Positions 51,407 to 60,281 of a stretch of DNA of 64,000 bases are shown piece after piece. Under the pieces are notes generated by a model, which saw only the letters and a list, made by a program, of their open reading frames with translations, was not told the DNA's origin and searched no databases. Location of the stretch: NCBI RefSeq assembly GCF_002196515.1, contig NZ_CP018836.1, forward strand, positions 310,001-374,000, in the 5' to 3' direction. The first letter of the stretch is position 1, and each line of letters begins with the position of its first letter. Made by a program: the position numbers and the translations under genes. Source of the DNA: Vibrio gazogenes (GTDB lineage Bacteria > Pseudomonadota > Gammaproteobacteria > Enterobacterales > Vibrionaceae).

Positions 51407-53236
51407 ATGAAATTCAATGATATTGCAATATTTTCAGTATCAAGGATAATTTCTGAACGGATATCAACATTATTGGTTGAAAAAGATATTGACATCCAAA
51501 TTTACGAGCTCGAGCATTATGATGTCATCGATAAAGCACAGGAGCTAGTGAAGTCGGGAACAAAGGTAATTATTAGTAGAGGTGGTACTGCAGCTGTATT
51601 ACGCCGATGTGTCAATATCCCAATTGTCGAGATCCCACATGATTTCTATGGCATATATAAAACAATAGAAGAGGCGAAACGTTTTGGTGACAAGATCGTT
51701 GCAATAGGCTTTCCTCAATATTGTAATATGCTTAAACATTATCAATCAATTACTCATGAATCTTTTAAAATATGCCAAGTTTATAATCATAAAGATATTG
51801 AAGATATTATGGCAAAAATTAAAAGTGATGGGCATCATGTTGTCATCGGCGGATTAACCGTTAATCAATTCGCTTCAAAATATGACATAAATGTCGTCAT
51901 GGGAGATACGGATAATCTATCCATTGAAGTCGCATTAAATCAAGCTGTTAATCTTATTAGATACATTAATCAAGAAAAATTGAAATATAATATCTTAGAT
52001 AATTCTATAAATTTGTCATCTGATTCCATTATCAGCTTTGATGGCAGCGGGATTATCATAAATGTTAACTACCAAGCTAGGGAGAATTTTGACTGTGATG
52101 TGGGGGATAATATATTTCGATTTAAAATATTTAAATCATTGTATGAATATATTATTAGTGAAAGTAATGTTAAGTCTCACATCGTTATATATAAGAATAA
52201 AAAGTTTGATGTTTCATTAAGCCATATTCATTCTAAAGAGAACTTTTTTTCCATTTTGAAGATCAGCATGGTCAAGAGTTCTGTTTCCATGAGCCTTCAA
52301 AATAGTAATTTTCCTACTCGTTATTCATTTCCCGATATTTTAGGATCATCAGAAAAAATCAAAGAATGTATCTTAAATGCAAAAAAATTCGCTAAAACCG
52401 ATTTTCCTGTCTACATCGAGGGTGAAACAGGGACAGGTAAAGAATTATTTGCCCAAAGTATACATAAAGAGAGTTTAAGAAGTAACAAGCCTTTTATCGC
52501 ATTAAATTGTTCCGCAATTCCAGAAACTTTATTAGAGAGTGAGCTTTTTGGTTATGAAGAAGGTGTCTTTACCGGTGCGAAGAAGGGGGGGAAAGTCGGA
52601 ATTTTTGAGTTAGTTGATGGTGGCACTATTTTCTTGGATGAAGTGAGTGAGATTTCCCCTCTGGTTCAATTAAAATTGCTTCGAGTCCTTCAGGAAAGAG
52701 CTTTTTCCAGAGTTGGTGGTAATGCTCTTATTCCTACTGATTTTAGATTGATTACGGCCAGTAATAAACAGTTAAAAGAAATGGTTATCAATGATAAATT
52801 TAGACGAGATTTCTTTTATCGGCTGAATATATTAAAGCTTTCCGTTCCTAATCTTCATGATCGTGAAAACGATGTGATTTTGCTTGCTAACCAATTTGTC
52901 ACACTAAATGGTAGAGAACTAACGTTTTCAGATGAAGCCGCTCAATTCATGTTAAATTATGAATGGCCAGGTAATATTCGTGAATTACAGTCACTCATCT
53001 ATCGTTTGATTGTTTTATGTGAATCAGATGATGTCAGTCTTAATGATTTAATTGAATGTGGTGAATACCTCGATCACGATGGTTTTAATAATGGCTTATT
53101 AGAATCTAATGAATTGAAAATGATAAAGAAGGTCCTTTTAGAAACTCATGGTGATAAAGTTCAAGCCGCTAAAAAGCTAGGAATTAGTGTGACAACTTTA
53201 TGGCGAAGAATGAAAAAATTCAAGATAACCTCATGA
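51407..53236 (+). CDS. Sigma-54-dependent activator with PrpR_N sensor domain
   Basis: 609 aa from ATG 51407 (CGAGGT upstream). Residues about 5-190 form a PrpR_N domain (FSVSRIISERISTLL, ISRGGTAAVLRR, VIGGLTVNQFA), which senses small carboxylates in relatives. A PAS-like linker follows, then AAA+: Walker A EGETGTGKELF, Walker B GGTIFLDEV, and the sigma-54 contact loop GVFTGA in place of GAFTGA. Fis-type helix-turn-helix at the end (VQAAKKLGISVTTLWRRMKKF). It should bind the paired palindromes at 46766 and activate the upstream operon. The gene is notably AT-rich. Confidence 0.92.
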   Translation: MKFNDIAIFSVSRIISERISTLLVEKDIDIQIYELEHYDVIDKAQELVKSGTKVIISRGGTAAVLRRCVNIPIVEIPHDFYGIYKTIEEAKRFGDKIVAIGFPQYCNMLKHYQSITHESFKICQVYNHKDIEDIMAKIKSDGHHVVIGGLTVNQFASKYDINVVMGDTDNLSIEVALNQAVNLIRYINQEKLKYNILDNSINLSSDSIISFDGSGIIINVNYQARENFDCDVGDNIFRFKIFKSLYEYIISESNVKSHIVIYKNKKFDVSLSHIHSKENFFSILKISMVKSSVSMSLQNSNFPTRYSFPDILGSSEKIKECILNAKKFAKTDFPVYIEGETGTGKELFAQSIHKESLRSNKPFIALNCSAIPETLLESELFGYEEGVFTGAKKGGKVGIFELVDGGTIFLDEVSEISPLVQLKLLRVLQERAFSRVGGNALIPTDFRLITASNKQLKEMVINDKFRRDFFYRLNILKLSVPNLHDRENDVILLANQFVTLNGRELTFSDEAAQFMLNYEWPGNIRELQSLIYRLIVLCESDDVSLNDLIECGEYLDHDGFNNGLLESNELKMIKKVLLETHGDKVQAAKKLGISVTTLWRRMKKFKITS

Positions 53237-53265
53237 ATTTTTTTCACATTATTTGTCAGAATCAA

Positions 53266-54174
53266 TTATAGGACGGTTTGTTGCTGACTTTGCTCTCGAA
53301 ATGCTTGTGGGGTCATGCCTGTATGATTTCTGAATGCGGCAAAAAATGAGCTTGGATGTTTAAAGCCACTATGGTTCGCAATATTTTTAATGGGGTGACG
53401 GGTATTGCTAAGTAACAATTTTGCATGATTGATGCGCATAATAATTAAGTATTGTTTGATCGAAACACTGAGCATATTTTTAAATAGACTCATGGCATAT
53501 TTAGGGTGGAGTTTTACGTGAGATGCAATATCTTCAATCTTAATATCCCTGTTATGGTTATTGGCAATATAATCAACCATTAATTGAACATTTTTATAGC
53601 CAGTGTAATTCGTATGACGTAATGGGGGCTCATGTATAGAGTTGAACATTTCAGCATGATAGTCATAGGAACAGAGCCGACGAAGCATTAAGAAAATCTC
53701 TTCCTGAACAATTTGGTTACGAACCTGATGGCCTTCCCGGTACGCTCCGATCCAGCGTTGATTCTCTGCAAAACTGACGACTTCTGTGTGACAAGCAGAG
53801 ATTGCGCCGCCATTCATGACCTGTTGAACAAACTCCTGAGGGAGAGGCCAACTTAAAAACATGTTGAGAGGAATGTTGATAATCCCCATGAGTGCATTAT
53901 CACTGGTCTGTTTGACCCGATGGGGAGTGACAGCCCAAAACACCGCCATTTGACCACTCTCTATGGATACGTCGCTATGATTGAACGAATACGTCAAAGC
54001 CCCTTGATAAAGAATATTGACTTCAATTTGCTGGTGCCAGTGATACGCCTCCATATAAAAGGGCTGGCGTAGCTCGAAGCTTAGCTCCGCTTCACCGTCA
54101 AGTAATGGGCCGTGATGCTCAGGGGGAGCCTGAGTTTTATTATTATCCAGTGCGTGGATCAATGGTTCATCCAT
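53266..54174 (-). CDS. melR: AraC-family regulator MelR
   Basis: 302 aa, the same length as E. coli MelR. N-terminal cupin sensor (YHWHQQIEVNILYQGALTYSFN, FWAVTPHRVK, NIPLNMFLSWPLPQEFV, which aligns with MelR's FLSWPLDKDL). Two C-terminal helix-turn-helices: IKIEDIASHVKLHPKYAMSLF and PIKNIANHSGFKHPSSFFAAF with GMTPQAFR. MelR senses melibiose. It is divergent from an alpha-galactosidase gene, which fits, but no melibiose permease is adjacent. Confidence 0.88.
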   Translation of the reverse strand: MDEPLIHALDNNKTQAPPEHHGPLLDGEAELSFELRQPFYMEAYHWHQQIEVNILYQGALTYSFNHSDVSIESGQMAVFWAVTPHRVKQTSDNALMGIINIPLNMFLSWPLPQEFVQQVMNGGAISACHTEVVSFAENQRWIGAYREGHQVRNQIVQEEIFLMLRRLCSYDYHAEMFNSIHEPPLRHTNYTGYKNVQLMVDYIANNHNRDIKIEDIASHVKLHPKYAMSLFKNMLSVSIKQYLIIMRINHAKLLLSNTRHPIKNIANHSGFKHPSSFFAAFRNHTGMTPQAFREQSQQQTVL

Positions 54175-54567
54175 GTCTTCATCTCTATTTATTTATAGCA
54201 ACATATTTGTCTATATGCGCATACCACTCTGCATGAATCGCTGACCATTGAGTACTTAAAAGTAAGGCTTGGTGATAAGAATAATGTGACACGACAAGTG
54301 GGGTTGTACCATAAGTTATATCATTAAGATATCTTATGATTTTCGGGTGATTAAAGTCCATCGTACAGTTTGATAATTTTGTTATGTTATCCGAAAAAGT
54401 AAGATTTCGTGATATGTACGCTGAACGCGATTTGCTGACGATGTCTGAGTCGATTAATTTGTTCACAACGGAATATGGGCGCTCGCCCGCTAGTGATTTT
54501 CATGTGATTTTGCGAGTGTTGCTCATGGCCTCAAAGAGAACCTGTCTTGTCTAATATGACAACACAC

Positions 54568-54585
54568 TGCGCTGAACGCAGCGCA
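54568..54585. promoter_or_regulatory. Inverted repeat before the alpha-galactosidase gene
   Basis: TGCGCTG-AACG-CAGCGCA, a perfect 7-4-7 repeat 23 bp before the start. Could be an operator or an mRNA hairpin near the ribosome site. Confidence 0.5.
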
Positions 54586-54607
54586 CTGAACAAAAGAGTA
54601 ACTGGTG

Positions 54608-56746
54608 ATGAAAGAGCGAGAACTGATTGAATTAACCGGCAAGCAGACTCAGTTAATGATTGAGTTGGGCGAATTTGCGGAAATACTGTATTGGGGAAAT
54701 CACGTCAGTGGTGAGATAGCACATTATCGCCCGACTTTACATCGTCCTATCCCTTATGGACGTTTGGATACAGATGTGTCGGTGACGTTGTCACCTGAAC
54801 TGGGGCGCGGCGTGTTTAGCAGCCCAGGTCTTGAAGGGCACCGGAATGGTCAAGACTGGGCACCGGTTTTCATGCTGAAAAGTGTTGTGCAAACAGGATG
54901 TGCGTTGAAAGGACAGACACTACATCTTGAGAGTGAGGACCCGTTGGCTGGCCTTCGCCTCAGTACAGAAATTCATCTGGACGAATATGATGTGGTAAAA
55001 ACGCGCCATCAGTTAACCAATATCAAGTCAGGTACCTATCAGGTTAACCGCTTTGCCAATACGTTGCCGTTACCGGCGAAAGCGAAAGAACTGATGACAT
55101 TCTACGGACGCTGGGTGAAAGAGTTTCAGACCGAGCGCCAGCCATTGCTTCAAGGGGGATATCAGCAGGAAAATCGGCGTGGGCGAACTTCTCATGAACA
55201 CTATCCGGCATTGATTGCAGGCTCACCGCATTTTGATGAATTGCATGGCGATGTCTGGGGATTTCACTTTGCATGGAGTGGTAATCATCGACTCCGGGTT
55301 GATGTCAAAGCCGATGGCCGACGTTATATGCAGGCTGAAGTGATCTATTTACCCGGTGAAGTGACGCTTGAGGAAGGCGAAAGTCTGACGACGCCATGGT
55401 TATATGCGAGCTACAGTGGGCGAGGGTTGAATGGGATGAGTCAACAGTTCCATGCGCATGTTCGTCATTCAATATGCTCGCCTGATTTTGTTGCAAAACC
55501 GCGGCCGGTTCATCTCAATACATGGGAAGGGATCTATTTCGATCATGAGCCTGAATATATTATGTCGATGGCGACTCAGGCCGCAAAATTAGGTGTTGAG
55601 CGGTTTATTATTGATGATGGTTGGTTCAATGCAAGAAATGATGATACGGCTGCATTGGGAGACTGGTTTTTAGATGAAAGTAAATATCCTGATGGTTTGG
55701 AACCGATCATTGAACATGTCAATCAATTGGGAATGGAATTTGGTCTTTGGTTTGAACCGGAAATGATCAATAAAAATTCTGAACTTTACCGAACTCATCC
55801 TGATTGGTTATTAGCGGTTGACGGTTACGAGCAACCAACGGGAAGAAATCAGTATGCGATTGATTTAAAGAATGACAATGCATTTGATTATTTATATGAA
55901 AGGCTATCTTATTTTCTGAGTCAATATAATATTGCTTATATTAAATGGGATATGAATCGTGAAATTGTTCAACCCGGACATCAAGGAAGCGCCTCTGGGG
56001 TTCGGCAAACAGAGCGATTTTATGCGTTAGTTGATCTGTTACGGTCGCAGTTCCCTCATGTGAGTATTGAATCTTGTGCTTCCGGTGGCGGGCGAATTGA
56101 TTATGAAGTTCTCAAACGCACTGACCGTTTCTGGCCATCGGATAATAATGATGCTTTGGAGCGGCAGCGAATTCAGCGTGGGATGAGCTACTTTTTCCCG
56201 CCTGAAGTCATGGGTAGCCATATCGGTGCCGGGCATTGTCACAGTACACGTCGTCGTCACAGTATTGAGTTTCGTGGCCTGACTGCGCTGTTCGGTCATA
56301 TGGGGATCGAGCTTGACCCAGTGAAAGAAGAAGCGACGGAGAAAGAAAACTTTGCACGTTATGTCGCACTCCATCAATCTTTACGGCCTTTACTTCACTC
56401 CGGAACCAACTGGCGAATTCCGACGGATGATGAAGCGCATCAGGCCCAAGCGGTGGTAGCCGCTGATCAGTCAGAAGCAGTCGTACTGATTGCACAGTTG
56501 GCTATGCCGACGCATGCCTTGAGTGGATATTTAAGAATTCCCGGTTTGGATGATCAGGCGATCTATCGAATCTCTGTTTTGGATAAACCATCATTTTACG
56601 AAAATATTGTTCATACGCAGCCGCAATGGACATTCTCGGGGGGTGAGGTTTCTGGTGCCTGGTGTCGCGAGGTAGGGATTGCATTGCCAGTTCTGGATCC
56701 TGAAACCGCGATATTAGTCAGGTTAGAACGGCTCACAGAGCAGTGA
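54608..56746 (+). CDS. Alpha-galactosidase, glycoside hydrolase family 36
   Basis: 712 aa from ATG 54608. N-terminal beta-supersandwich, then the GH36 barrel: FIIDDGWFNARNDD, LGMEFGLWFEPEMIN, nucleophile Asp in YIKWDMNREI, RWCASGGGR-like ESCASGGGRID, and acid/base Asp in PSDNNDALERQRIQ. No signal peptide, so it acts in the cytoplasm on imported melibiose or raffinose. E. coli uses an unrelated GH4 enzyme with MelR. The N-terminal domain contains LKGQTLHLESED, encoded by the GGACAGACA repeat at 54902-54929. Confidence 0.93.
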   Translation: MKERELIELTGKQTQLMIELGEFAEILYWGNHVSGEIAHYRPTLHRPIPYGRLDTDVSVTLSPELGRGVFSSPGLEGHRNGQDWAPVFMLKSVVQTGCALKGQTLHLESEDPLAGLRLSTEIHLDEYDVVKTRHQLTNIKSGTYQVNRFANTLPLPAKAKELMTFYGRWVKEFQTERQPLLQGGYQQENRRGRTSHEHYPALIAGSPHFDELHGDVWGFHFAWSGNHRLRVDVKADGRRYMQAEVIYLPGEVTLEEGESLTTPWLYASYSGRGLNGMSQQFHAHVRHSICSPDFVAKPRPVHLNTWEGIYFDHEPEYIMSMATQAAKLGVERFIIDDGWFNARNDDTAALGDWFLDESKYPDGLEPIIEHVNQLGMEFGLWFEPEMINKNSELYRTHPDWLLAVDGYEQPTGRNQYAIDLKNDNAFDYLYERLSYFLSQYNIAYIKWDMNREIVQPGHQGSASGVRQTERFYALVDLLRSQFPHVSIESCASGGGRIDYEVLKRTDRFWPSDNNDALERQRIQRGMSYFFPPEVMGSHIGAGHCHSTRRRHSIEFRGLTALFGHMGIELDPVKEEATEKENFARYVALHQSLRPLLHSGTNWRIPTDDEAHQAQAVVAADQSEAVVLIAQLAMPTHALSGYLRIPGLDDQAIYRISVLDKPSFYENIVHTQPQWTFSGGEVSGAWCREVGIALPVLDPETAILVRLERLTEQ
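54902..54929 (+). repeat. GGACAGAC copy inside the alpha-galactosidase gene
   Basis: 28-bp segment 27/28 identical to the intergenic copy at 46463-46490; read as Leu-Lys-Gly-Gln-Thr-Leu-His-Leu. TTGAAAGGACAGACA is also found at 11213-11227. Confidence 0.85.
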
Positions 56747-56789
56747 ATTATCTTCTCATCAGTGTATGAATAACACCATTGTAAAAAAT

Positions 56790-56827
56790 GAGTCGCCGAT
56801 ATGTTTTCAAGGGCGGTTCTTATTTTT
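56790..56827 (+). terminator. Probable terminator after the alpha-galactosidase gene
   Basis: GAGTCGCC, loop, GGCGGTTC (one G-T and one T-G pair) followed by TTATTTTT, 44 bp after the stop at 56746. Confidence 0.6.
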
Positions 56828-57366
56828 AATCCCAATATATTTTGTGGTAAGTGTCATTGTTTCTTCATGAAAAGTTCACATAATCTATAAAAATTTAATT
56901 GTTGAGATGTGATTGTTCATTAATTGCCACTTGATGTAAATATAGAATAAATACACTAATTTAAAAACTAAGATTTATAAACTGCAATGTTTTTATTGAT
57001 ATTTATATATTAAAAATATAATTAAATCTGTGGGCTGTATTGAATATATGACAGGTATGACTAGCCATATCAAAAAATGTGTGTTTATGATGATTACCAT
57101 ATTAATAATTTAAATTCAGACACTTCCTGATATTTAATAATAAAGTGCAGGTTCTAAATCGACATATCGATGCACAGGCTAGGTTAGGTTTTTATAATTT
57201 AATGATTGATAAATATTACTATCAATCTCTGATAAAAATAAGAAATGATCTCATCAGCTAGAATTACATTTAGATTGTATAAATGTAATTTTATCGTGCT
57301 GCACTTATTTTAATGGATGTGTTGTCCCCACCATTTTGATAATTCATTCCTAATAAGGATGTAAGC
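56828..57366. other. 540-bp AT-rich intergenic region
   Basis: No open frame of note and no strong hairpin. It is very AT-rich, unlike the flanking genes, and should contain the promoter of the acyl-CoA dehydrogenase operon. No specific regulator site could be identified. Confidence 0.5.
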
Positions 57367-58512
57367 ATGAACTTTGAGTTAACACCGCAACAAACAGAGC
57401 TTTATGAGACCGCACTCCGTTTTGCATCGGATGTTTTAGAACCGGGTGCGGCTGAACGGATGGCTACACACACTTTTGACCGTCAGGTATGGGAGGAAGC
57501 TGCACAGTTCGGTTATGCCAGTCTCCCGATTTCTGAAGCGGATGGCGGTAGTGGTTTATCCACACTGGAAACTATGCTGATGGTCGAAGCGTTGGGCAAA
57601 GGCTGTAGTGATTTGGGGCTGGCGTTCTCGCTTTCTGCCCACTTGTTCGCCTGTGTTGTTCCTTTCAGTGGTTTTGCCAGCGAATCCCTCAAACAAACCT
57701 ATTTGCCGAGACTGATTGACGGCTCTTGCATTATGGCTAATGCAGCGACGGAACCAGAAGCCGGTTCTGATATTTACGGAATGAAATCTACCGCAGAACG
57801 TGTTTCGGACGGTTATTGCTTAAATGGCAAGAAATGTTTTATTTCTAATGCCCCAGTCGCGGATTACTTCCTTGTATACGCAAAAACAAATCCGGGAATG
57901 GGATTCTTAGGTGTGAGTGCGTTTCTGGTACCGAAAGAAACTGAAGGACTGACAGTCGGGAGTCACCATGGCAAAGATGGCTTAGGAACCTGCCTGTGGT
58001 CAGAGGTTTATTTACAAAATGTTTTTGTCCCTGAATCTCATCGTGTTGGTGCGGAAGGTGCTGGCGGGGCGATGTTTTATGATTCGATGATTTGGGAAAA
58101 AGGGTGTTTGTTCGCGTATTACGTCGGAGCGATGGCGCGAATGCTCGACAGGGTCATTCTTCATGCGCAGGAACGGAAGCAGTTTGGTCGGGCGATCGCT
58201 CAGAATCAATCCGTATCCAATCGGATCGTTGATATGAAAATTAACCTGGATACATCGCGTTTACTTCTGTACCGCGCGGGTTGGCTTTACGACCAAGGAA
58301 AAGATAGTGAATTGGAAATCGCGATGAGTAAGTTGGTTATCTCTGAATCGGCTGTGCAGTGTGGTTTGGATGCCATTCAGACGTTCGGGGGGTCCGCTAT
58401 CGAAAAAGAAATGGGAGTCATGCAGTTATTACTGGATGCGGTTCCCTCAAGAATTTTCTCCGGATCGAATGATATTCAGAGAGGCATCATTGCAAGAAAA
58501 TTAGGACTCTGA
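57367..58512 (+). CDS. Acyl-CoA dehydrogenase with IVD/LCAD-type catalytic Glu position
   Basis: 381 aa, full length. N-terminal helical domain, then MANAATEPEAGSDIYGMKST and CFISNAPVADYFLVYAK (FAD-binding middle domain), and the C-terminal helices with ERKQFGRAIAQNQSVSNR and QTFGGSAIEKEMGVMQLL. At the usual catalytic-base position (E376 of MCAD, YEGT) it has Ser365 (IFSGSNDI). Glu244 in IWEKGCLFAYYVG aligns with the catalytic Glu of isovaleryl- and long-chain acyl-CoA dehydrogenases. First gene of an ETF-linked cassette. The acyl substrate is unknown; branched-chain is possible. Confidence 0.9.
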   Translation: MNFELTPQQTELYETALRFASDVLEPGAAERMATHTFDRQVWEEAAQFGYASLPISEADGGSGLSTLETMLMVEALGKGCSDLGLAFSLSAHLFACVVPFSGFASESLKQTYLPRLIDGSCIMANAATEPEAGSDIYGMKSTAERVSDGYCLNGKKCFISNAPVADYFLVYAKTNPGMGFLGVSAFLVPKETEGLTVGSHHGKDGLGTCLWSEVYLQNVFVPESHRVGAEGAGGAMFYDSMIWEKGCLFAYYVGAMARMLDRVILHAQERKQFGRAIAQNQSVSNRIVDMKINLDTSRLLLYRAGWLYDQGKDSELEIAMSKLVISESAVQCGLDAIQTFGGSAIEKEMGVMQLLLDAVPSRIFSGSNDIQRGIIARKLGL

Positions 58513-58542
58513 GTCAGTCAGTTCACCAATAAGGCTAGGTAT

Positions 58543-59292
58543 ATGAAAGCATTAGTAGCAATCAAACGAGTCGCGGATCCGTCATTGGCGGTTCGTGTTC
58601 AGAGTGATCAACGTGACGTTGATTTGTCAGATGCCAAAATGGTATTGAATCCCTACTGTGAGATTGCATTAGAAGAAGCTATCCAGCACAAAGAAGCAGG
58701 GGAAATATCCGAAATCGTTGCCGTTTCTGTCGGCACGCTGTCATGTCAGGAACAACTGAGAACAGCACTCGCTCTGGGCGCTGATCGTGCGATCCATATT
58801 GAGTCAGAAGATCATTTAGATCCGTTGGTTATTGCAAAATTATTAGTCAAAGTGGTCGAGAGAGAACAACCACAAGTCATATTTACCGGTAAACAGTCGG
58901 TGGACAGTGACAATAATCAAACCGGCCAAATGTTGGCGGGGTTACTCGGTATTGCGCAGGGGACGTTTGCTTCAAAGATTGAGTTTGAATCCGATGCGGC
59001 TCTTGTCACGCGGGAAGTCGATCATGGTCAACAGGTTATTCGGATCTCACTGCCGGCGGTTCTTACGGCTGATTTGCCCTTAAATAAACCTCGCCACGCC
59101 TCTCTCCCGAATGTGATGAAAGCCCGCAGAAAACCCATCGAATCGATTGCGGCGGAGTGCTTCAATGTTGCAATGCATCGGCGGACGCATCTTATCAAGG
59201 TTGAATCGTTAAATGGCCATCGGGCAGGTATTCGAGTCGAAAATGTGGATGAGCTGGTGAGTAAATTAAAGCATGAAGCGAGGGTAATCTGA
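58543..59292 (+). CDS. etfB: Electron transfer flavoprotein, beta subunit
   Basis: 249 aa. ETF-beta fold: KALVAIKRVADPSLAVRVQS, KMVLNPYCEIALEEAIQHKEAG, IFTGKQSVDSDNNQTGQMLAGLLG and ITADLPLNKPRHASLPNVMKARRKPIE-like ending. Binds AMP and recognises the acyl-CoA dehydrogenase. 30 bp after the dehydrogenase gene; its stop overlaps the etfA start (58543-59292 and 59292). Confidence 0.95.
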   Translation: MKALVAIKRVADPSLAVRVQSDQRDVDLSDAKMVLNPYCEIALEEAIQHKEAGEISEIVAVSVGTLSCQEQLRTALALGADRAIHIESEDHLDPLVIAKLLVKVVEREQPQVIFTGKQSVDSDNNQTGQMLAGLLGIAQGTFASKIEFESDAALVTREVDHGQQVIRISLPAVLTADLPLNKPRHASLPNVMKARRKPIESIAAECFNVAMHRRTHLIKVESLNGHRAGIRVENVDELVSKLKHEARVI

Positions 59293-60224
59293 TGACTATT
59301 TTGATGATTGCGGAGCATGACCATCTCAAATTAGGTGAGGCGACATTCCATGCGATTGGGGCTGCTAAACAGCTCGGTGAGGATATTCATTTACTTGTTG
59401 TTGGTCATCACTGTGAGCCAGTTGTTGAACAGGCAACCCTGTTGGGAAATATTTCAACGGTTCTTGTTGCTGATTCTGATATCTATGTTGGTGCACCAGC
59501 TGAAAACATTGCCAATCTTATTGCTGATATCGGAAGAGATTATACCCATATCGTCGCTGCTGCGACGTCGTTTTCGAAAAACTTTTTACCCAGAGCCGCT
59601 GCATTGTTGGATGTTTCCTTCATTTCGGAAGTTATTGATATCGAGAGTGATGATACCTTCCGTAAACCAGTTTATTCGGGGAGTGCCATCGCCACGATCC
59701 AATCGATTGATCCGATTAAGATATTCACCATCAGAACAACCGCTTTCCCTGCAAGCGCTGATATGGGCGGAGCCGCGACGGTGGTTCAAGTGCCGGGCAG
59801 TGAAGATCTCAAGCTTTCACAGGTGATTCGTCATCAGAAGGTTGAATCTTTTCGTCCGGAATTGTCGTCAGCACGTATTGTGATTGGTGGCGGCCGTGGA
59901 TTGGGAAATGAACATAACTTTGCTTTGTTAGAGACGCTGGGTGACAGGCTTGGGGCTGCAATCGGTGGAACCCGTGCGGCAGTTGATGCCGGATTTACAG
60001 CCAATGATCTTCAAATCGGACAGACAGGGAAAGTGATCGCTCCGGATTTATATATTGCTGTCGGCATCTCTGGGGCGATTCAACATATATCCGGTGTCAA
60101 AGATGCCAAAACAATTGTGGCAATCAACAATGACGCTGATGCACCTATATTTCAGTCCTCAGATTATGTGCTTGTGGCGGATTGCATGGAAGTATTGCCT
60201 GAACTGATGGAGAAAATGGTGTGA
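59292..60224 (+). CDS. etfA: Electron transfer flavoprotein, alpha subunit
   Basis: 310 aa. C-terminal FAD-binding domain with IVIGGGRGLGNEHNF, GAAIGGTRAAVDAGF, QIGQTGKVIAPDLYIAVGISGAIQH and TIVAINNDADAPIF, all standard. Receives electrons from the dehydrogenase and passes them to the quinone oxidoreductase. The GGACAGAC at 60018 encodes the family-conserved GQTGK and is not part of the repeat family. Confidence 0.96.
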   Translation: MTILMIAEHDHLKLGEATFHAIGAAKQLGEDIHLLVVGHHCEPVVEQATLLGNISTVLVADSDIYVGAPAENIANLIADIGRDYTHIVAAATSFSKNFLPRAAALLDVSFISEVIDIESDDTFRKPVYSGSAIATIQSIDPIKIFTIRTTAFPASADMGGAATVVQVPGSEDLKLSQVIRHQKVESFRPELSSARIVIGGGRGLGNEHNFALLETLGDRLGAAIGGTRAAVDAGFTANDLQIGQTGKVIAPDLYIAVGISGAIQHISGVKDAKTIVAINNDADAPIFQSSDYVLVADCMEVLPELMEKMV

Positions 60225-60281
60225 GAACACTCAAGCCAACCACAATGAGTCATCCTGTGAGAAAGAAGTAAGGGAAACCCC

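Noticed and set aside
54185..54466. 93-codon frame between melR and the alpha-galactosidase gene
   Set aside because: It fills the divergent control region, has no convincing ribosome site or recognisable domain, and shows no strong coding pattern. Kept as unlikely rather than impossible.
60018..60025. GGACAGAC inside etfA
   Set aside because: It encodes the conserved GQTGK FAD-binding motif of ETF alpha subunits.
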